A stretch of 64,000 nucleotides of DNA, taken from contig CM045729.1 of NCBI GenBank assembly GCA_024760905.1, positions 4,635,163-4,699,162 of the forward strand, given 5' to 3'. Below the pieces are notes generated by a model. That model did no database searches. It saw only the letters and a list, made by a program, of their open reading frames with translations, and had not been told where the DNA came from. This document shows positions 58,979-64,000 of the stretch, piece after piece; position 1 is the stretch's first letter; every line of letters begins with the position of its first letter. Source of the DNA: Plotosus lineatus. Its lineage: Eukaryota; Chordata; Actinopteri; Siluriformes; Plotosidae. The position numbers were made by a program, and so were the translations under genes.

Positions 58979-59310
58979 GGCGGCATGGTGGTTAGCACGT
59001 CTGTCTCACAGCAAGAACGTCCTGGGTTTGATCCCTTGCTCGGTCGTGTCTGAATGGAGTATGTTCTACCCGTGCGTGTGTGGGTTTCCCCCCGGGTACT
59101 CTGGTTTCCTCCCACGGTTCAAAAGCAGTCACAGTAGGTTCATTGGCTGTTCCAAATTGCCACTAGGTGTGAACGCGAGTATGAAAGGATGTGTGAGTGT
59201 GGACAATGTGATAGTCTGGCAAGCTCTCCAGGGTGTACTCTGCTCTCATGAAGAGTCGACTAAGATGAGCGCCAACCTCACTGCACAACAAATTCAGATG
59301 GATATAATGA
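58979..59310 (+). mobile_element. DANA/mermaid-like SINE (S2), full-length
   Basis: Head 'ggcggcatggtggttagcac', B-box-like 'gggtttgatccc', 'gtttcctcccacggttc', and the shared tail, here degraded at its end. It lies about 85 bp upstream of the sacsin-like exon, in the intron. Confidence 0.85.
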
Positions 59311-59384
59311 ATTTCTGAAAGGTGGCACTTCATTTCAAAGCAAAACAGTCAACGTTTACTTTCTTTCTCTCTGTGAAGTCTTCT

Positions 59385-61853
59385 TTTCCTTTCGGCTGTT
59401 TCCTTCAGGGGTCGCTCCTCCTCTTTACATGTCCCTCCTCTTTACATGTCCAAACCATCTCAATCTAGCCTCTCTGACTTTGTCTCCAAAACATCTTACA
59501 TGGGCTGTCCCACTGATGTGCTCATTTCTGATTATATCCATCCTCGTTACTCCCAGAGAGAACCTCAACACTTTAATCTCTGCTACCTATAGCTCTGCCT
59601 CCTGTCTTTTCCTCAGGGCCACTGTTTCTAAGCCATACAACATCGCTGGCCTCATCATCGTCTTGTACACTTTTCCTTTCATTCTTGCTGATACTGTCCT
59701 ATTGCTTATCACACTAGACACTTTTCTCCAACCATTCCAACCGGCCTGCACACACTTCTTCACCTCTTTTCCACACTCTCCATTGCTCTGGGTTGTTTAG
59801 CCTAAGTACTTAAAAATCCACCACCTCCGTTATATCTGCTCCCTGTAACATCACCATTTCTCCTGGGTCCTTCTCATTCACATACATGTATTCTGCTTAA
59901 CCGAAGCTAACCTTCATTCCTCTCCTTTCCAGGGCATACCTCCACCTCTCTAGATTTTCCTGTACTTGTTCTCTGCTCTCACTACAGATCACAATGTCTT
60001 CTGCAAACATCATAGTCCATGGAGATTCTTGTCTAACCTCGTCTGTCAGCCTGTCCATCACTATCGCAAACAAAAAGGGGCTCAGAGCTGATCCTTGATG
60101 CAGTCCCACCTCCAGCTTGAATTTGTCGGCCACGCTGACAGCACACCTCACCACTGTCTTACATCCATCATACATGTCCTGCACCACTCTAACATACTTC
60201 TCTGCCACTCCAGACTTCCTCATGCAATACCAAAGTTCTTCTCTTGGCACCGTCATATACTTTCTCCAGATCCACAAAGGCACAATGCAGCTCCCTCTGA
60301 CCTTCTCTGTACTTCTTTATTAACATCCTCAAAGCAAACACTGCATCTGTGGTTCTCTTTCTTGGCATGAAACTAAACTGTTGTTCACAAATCCTGACCT
60401 CTGCCCTAAGTCTAACTTCCACTATTCTTTCCCATAACTTCATCGTATGGCTCATCAACTTTATCCCTCTGTAGTTGCCACAACTCTGCACGTCTCCTTT
60501 GTTCTTAAAAATGGCCACCAGCACACTTCTCCTCCATTCTTGATCTCTCTCTCGAAGACCTTGTTGAATGTTCTTGTCAGAAAATCTACTGCTACCTCTC
60601 CTAGACACTTCCATACCTCAACTGGTATGTCATCAGGGCCAACTGCCTTTCCACTCTTCATCCTCTTCAATGCCCTCCTCACTTCTCCCTTACTACTTCT
60701 CTTCCACTCTTTTTTCTCTCTCATTTTCCTCATTCATCAGCTCTTCAAAGTACTCTTTCCATCTTCCCTGTCCTTTATCAATCTAACTTCCTGCATGTCC
60801 TTCCCATCTCTATTTCTCTGCTGTGCCAACCTGTATATCATTTTCTCCCTCCTTACTGTCCAACCTATCATACAAGTCATCATACGCCCTCTGTTTGGCC
60901 TTTGCCACCGCTACCTTTGCCTTACACTGTGTTTCCCTGTACTCCTGTTTACTCTTTTCGGTACCTCTCAATGTCCCAATTCTTCTTATCTAACCTCTTC
61001 CTTTGTACACACTCCTGCACTTCCTCATTCCACCACCAGGTCTCCTGATCTACTTTCCTTCCAGAGGACACACCAAGTATTCTTCCTGCGTCTCTGATCA
61101 CATTTGCTATGGTTGTCCAGTCATCTGGAAGCACTTCCTGACCACACAAAGCCTGTTTTAACTCCTCCTTGAAGACAACATGACCCTCTTCCTTTTTCAG
61201 CTTCCACCACTTTGTCTTCTGCTCTGCCTTTGCCTTCTTCACCTTCCTCACCATCAGCATCATCCTGCACACCACCATCCTATGCTGTTTGGCAACACTC
61301 TCACCCACTACTACTTTGCAGTCACTGACTTCCTTCAAATTACATCGCCTACACAAGATGTAGTCTACCTGTGTGCCCCTACCTCCGCTTTCTTAAGTCA
61401 CCCTATGCTCCTGTCTCTTCTGGAAGAAAGTATTCACCACAGCCATTTCTACCTTTTTTGAAAAATATATCAACATCTATCCTTCTGTGTTCCTGTCCTG
61501 GATACCAAACCTGCCCATCAGTTCCTCGTCCCCTCTGTTGCCGGCACCAATATGTCCATTGAAGTCTACCCCAATGACCACTCTTTCACCTCTAGCTACT
61601 CTGCATCACTTTCTCTAAGTCACTCCAGAATCTCTCCTTCTCTTCTAGCTCACATTCTGCCTGTGGGGCATAAGCACTAACAACATTGAACATCACGCCT
61701 TCAATTTCTAACTTGAGACTCATTAATCTGTCTGACACTCTTCACTTCTAGAACGTTCCTGACAAACTCCTCCTTTGAGATGACTCCTACTCCATTTCTC
61801 TTCCCATCCACACCACGATAAAACAGCTTAAACCTTGCTCCTAAGCTTTTAGC
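59385..61853 (-). mobile_element. RTE-type LINE (family A), 5'-truncated with 3' deletion
   Basis: The minus strand reads from the early endonuclease (KSLGARFKLFYRGVDGKRNG, 61895-61701) through VDYILC-region codons (61356-60949), RT fingers (60614-60189: NYRGIKLMSHTMKLWERIVE), and palm (60283-59897: ALSPFLFAIVMDRLTDEV, MMFAEDIVICSES) to the C-terminal region. The catalytic box reads FAED rather than FADD. Near 59417 about 180 bp before the 3' end are missing and 'ctcctctttacatgtcc' is duplicated. It probably lies in an intron of the sacsin-like gene. Confidence 0.9.
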
Positions 61854-61854
61854 A

Positions 61855-63640
61855 TTGCTGAAGGAAATACCAGCCCAGCCAGCTGAAAATTGCATAACTA
61901 TTAGGAACTACAGGGGAATCTCCCTACTCTCTATTGCAGGGAAGATCTTTTCCAGAGTCATGCTCAACAGACTTGTCACAGTATCAGAGCAAAACCTCCT
62001 AGAGGCATAGGCCTGGCAGAAGTACTGTTGATAAACTAAACTAACTCTTTAGTGTCAAAGTACATAACATACATTGAAATTTGGCTTGTGCTCTAGGCAC
62101 CTGTCCGTACTGTGCAGCACTAGTTATTGCATTGTTCTTTTTTATTTACTTTTGATGCTGAGCACCAAGCAGGGAGCAAGAACTGCCAAATTTTAATTAT
62201 GGTCTGACATGGCCGGATTTCAAACTCCGACCTTCCAGAGGATAAAGCAGACGCTCTACCAACTGAGCTAAATCCCCGTTATGAGCTTTGCCATGAGACA
62301 ACGCCAAGAAAAGTGCATTGAACAAAACATGCCCCAATTCTCTGTCTTCATAGATCTGGACAGTCCTAGAACGCATCGGATGCCCGCCAAAGTTTTTATT
62401 GATGATCAGGCTTTTCCATGATGCCATAACTGGCCAGGTCCTCTCGAACAGGAATGTGATGGAAGCCTTCGCAATCAGCAGTGGCATGAAGCAGGGCTGT
62501 GTCCTATCTCCAGTTCTTTGTGTTCTTCACCTGCATGCTCTCCCATGCCGTGCGAGACCTGGAGAAAGGGCTGTACATTCGCTATCGTTTGGATGGCTCA
62601 TTCTGCCACCTGCATCATCTCACTGCCAAGACAAAGAGCCTGCAAACCTTCCTTCAAGGAGTCATCTTTGCTGATGACTGTGCCTTTGTGGTCAACACAG
62701 AATCCGACCTGCAGATGCTGGACTGCTTCTCTGAGGCCTCCAAACTCTTCAGCCTGACCGTCAGTCTCAGCAAGATGTTGGTGCTTCATCAACCTGCACC
62801 AAACACCTACCCTCCCGCACCCAGCATTGTCATTGACGACACACCACTTACCAATGTCAAACATTTCAACTAACTGGGAAGCACCATTTCCTGTGATAGA
62901 CAATGATATCGCCTCTAGAATTGGCGAGGCTAGCCAGGCGCTGGGTAGACTCCGCACCCGAGTGCTCAACCAACACAGTATCCGGCTATCAACAAAACTA
63001 AAAGGTCTACAATGCTGTGGTACTCCCCTCCCTCCTCTATAGTTCTGAAACATGGACACTGTATTGCAGACATGTCAAAAAGCTGGAGCACTTCCACGTG
63101 TGAGCTCTTCATTCCATCATCAGAAACAGCTGGCAGGACCACATCAACCTGTGAAGGTCCTAGAACATGCCAACTCCACCAGCATTAAGTCTATACTCAT
63201 CAAGGCCCAACTTCGATGGGTGGGGCATGTCATCTGAATGGAGCAGTTCAGGCTGCCAAGATGCCTGATATATGGTAAGCTTCAGCTTGGCAGGAGAAAC
63301 CAAGCCCGCCCAAAGCTGCGATACAAAGACACTGTGAAACACTGTGAAAGTGGTGTCACATCAAGCCGAAGGAACTGATGAAGTGTGCTATGGACAGACC
63401 AAAATGGGGAGCCTAAATCCACTACGCTGCTGCCAACTTTGAAGAAGCACGATGCCAGAAGCTCATTGCTGCCAGAGAAGAGCGACACAGAGCTGCATCA
63501 GCAGTGGTCACTACAACGGACTGCCAATGCCCTCACTGTTCAAGACTCTGCACCTCCACACTAGGACTGCAGAGCCACCTTTGCATACATCAATGAGCTG
63601 CAGAATGCAAATCTCATTATCGGATCCGATGGGCAGCCAC
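61855..63640 (+). mobile_element. LINE family D (B-like APE LINE) 3' half, split by a SINE
   Basis: RT begins NYRGISLLSIAGKIFSRVML (about 61905). After the SINE insertion it continues with SSGMKQGCVLSPVL (62480s), FADDCAFVVNTESDLQML (62670s), VSLSKMLVLHQPAPNTYPPA (62760s) and, in broken frames, to a C2H2-like end (CPHCSRLCTSTLGLQSHLCIH, about 63525-63590). Related to LINE B but a distinct subfamily. Dead copy. Confidence 0.82.
62020..62278 (-). mobile_element. tRNA-derived SINE (family S6) with clear tRNA-like head
   Basis: The minus strand starts GGGGATTTAGCTCAGTTGGT, a very good A box, then AGAGCGTCTGCTTTATCC and B-box-like 'GAGTTTGAAATCC'. A ~190-bp unrelated body follows. The acceptor stem does not close, so it is not a functional tRNA gene. 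It interrupts LINE D. Confidence 0.7.
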
Positions 63641-63893
63641 CATTTATATTCCATTGCCTTTGTATTTGGTTTTTACATAGTCAACATTGAAAAATTATTT
63701 CCTTAAACAAAACTCCATATTGTAAACCTAATTACATTTTTACCAATATATCACTACCTTACTTATTCATCAACTTATCCTGGGCGATTTCGAATTGAAG
63801 TCACGTGTTTGTTAAACCCAATTTGTCTGGAAGACAATGTTGCAGGGAACTGTCATTGCAAGTTCACTGTGTAAGACTAGTGTAGGGTAAGTA
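63641..63893. other. Unassigned spacer
   Basis: Nothing recognised. Confidence 0.4.
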
Positions 63894-64000
63894 CAGTGAT
63901 CCCTTGCTGCTTCAGTTTCTGCGGCTTCAGTGCATCATGGGTTTTTTCAAAAATATTCATTGAAAAATAAAAAAAATAAGGAAATTAAGAAAATGCCCCA
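63894..64000. mobile_element. Start of a pogo/Tigger-like element cut by the window edge
   Basis: The terminus 'cagtgatcccttgctgcttc' directly follows TA at 63892-63893. CAGTGRTCCCTYG-type starts are typical of pogo/Tigger MITEs. The rest is outside the window. Confidence 0.5.

Noticed and set aside
62217..62278. Functional tRNA gene
   Set aside because: The acceptor stem and T-arm do not close; it is followed by a SINE body.

Overview
The window is nuclear DNA of a teleost fish. It has spliced vertebrate-type genes, CA/TA microsatellites, Tc1/mariner, pogo/Tigger and piggyBac-type DNA transposons, several non-LTR retrotransposon families, a solo LTR and many tRNA-derived SINEs, including ones with a DANA/mermaid-like head as in otophysan fishes. 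A siluriform or cyprinoid-type fish is plausible, but species cannot be read from the sequence.

Only two host genes can be supported, both on the minus strand. The first (32534 down to 22799) is a six-exon gene for a small type I membrane protein: signal peptide, one Ig-like domain, two tandem 16-residue Ser/Thr/Pro-rich stalk exons, a transmembrane segment and a short tail. All introns are phase 1 and the protein is about 222 residues. The second (58896 down to 47909) is a giant 11-kb terminal exon of a sacsin-like gene, with two complete HSP90-like ATPase repeats, a J domain with HPD, and a C-terminal HEPN domain. Its upstream exons lie beyond position 64000.

Layout: 1-9480 holds Tc1 pieces, a nearly intact Tc1 (2860-4481), a pogo-like MITE and RTE-type LINE copies. 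9480-20325 is a nested LINE stack: an old LINE (B) split by an L2-like LINE (C) and by a full-length RTE-type LINE (A) with a 19-bp target duplication, followed by another RTE fragment. 20326-34860 is the Ig-receptor locus, dense with SINEs, a solo LTR and a pogo MITE. 35000-45120 is intergenic and transposon-rich. 45120-47908 holds mostly SINE remnants and the sacsin-like 3' flank. 58900-64000 is intron or flank filled by RTE and other LINE copies.

The most striking signal is at 37825-40200. Repeated units carry complete hammerhead-ribozyme cores (two copies in a perfect 113-bp inverted repeat, a third nearby, a fourth with a broken core), as known from Penelope-like retroelements. A Tc1 transposon sits between the two inverted pairs. 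Other points worth a second look are a duplicated stalk exon inside a ~500-bp segmental duplication, a SINE-type tail that joins 5'-UTR and 3'-end pieces of the local RTE LINE, and one SINE tail attached to two different tRNA-like heads.
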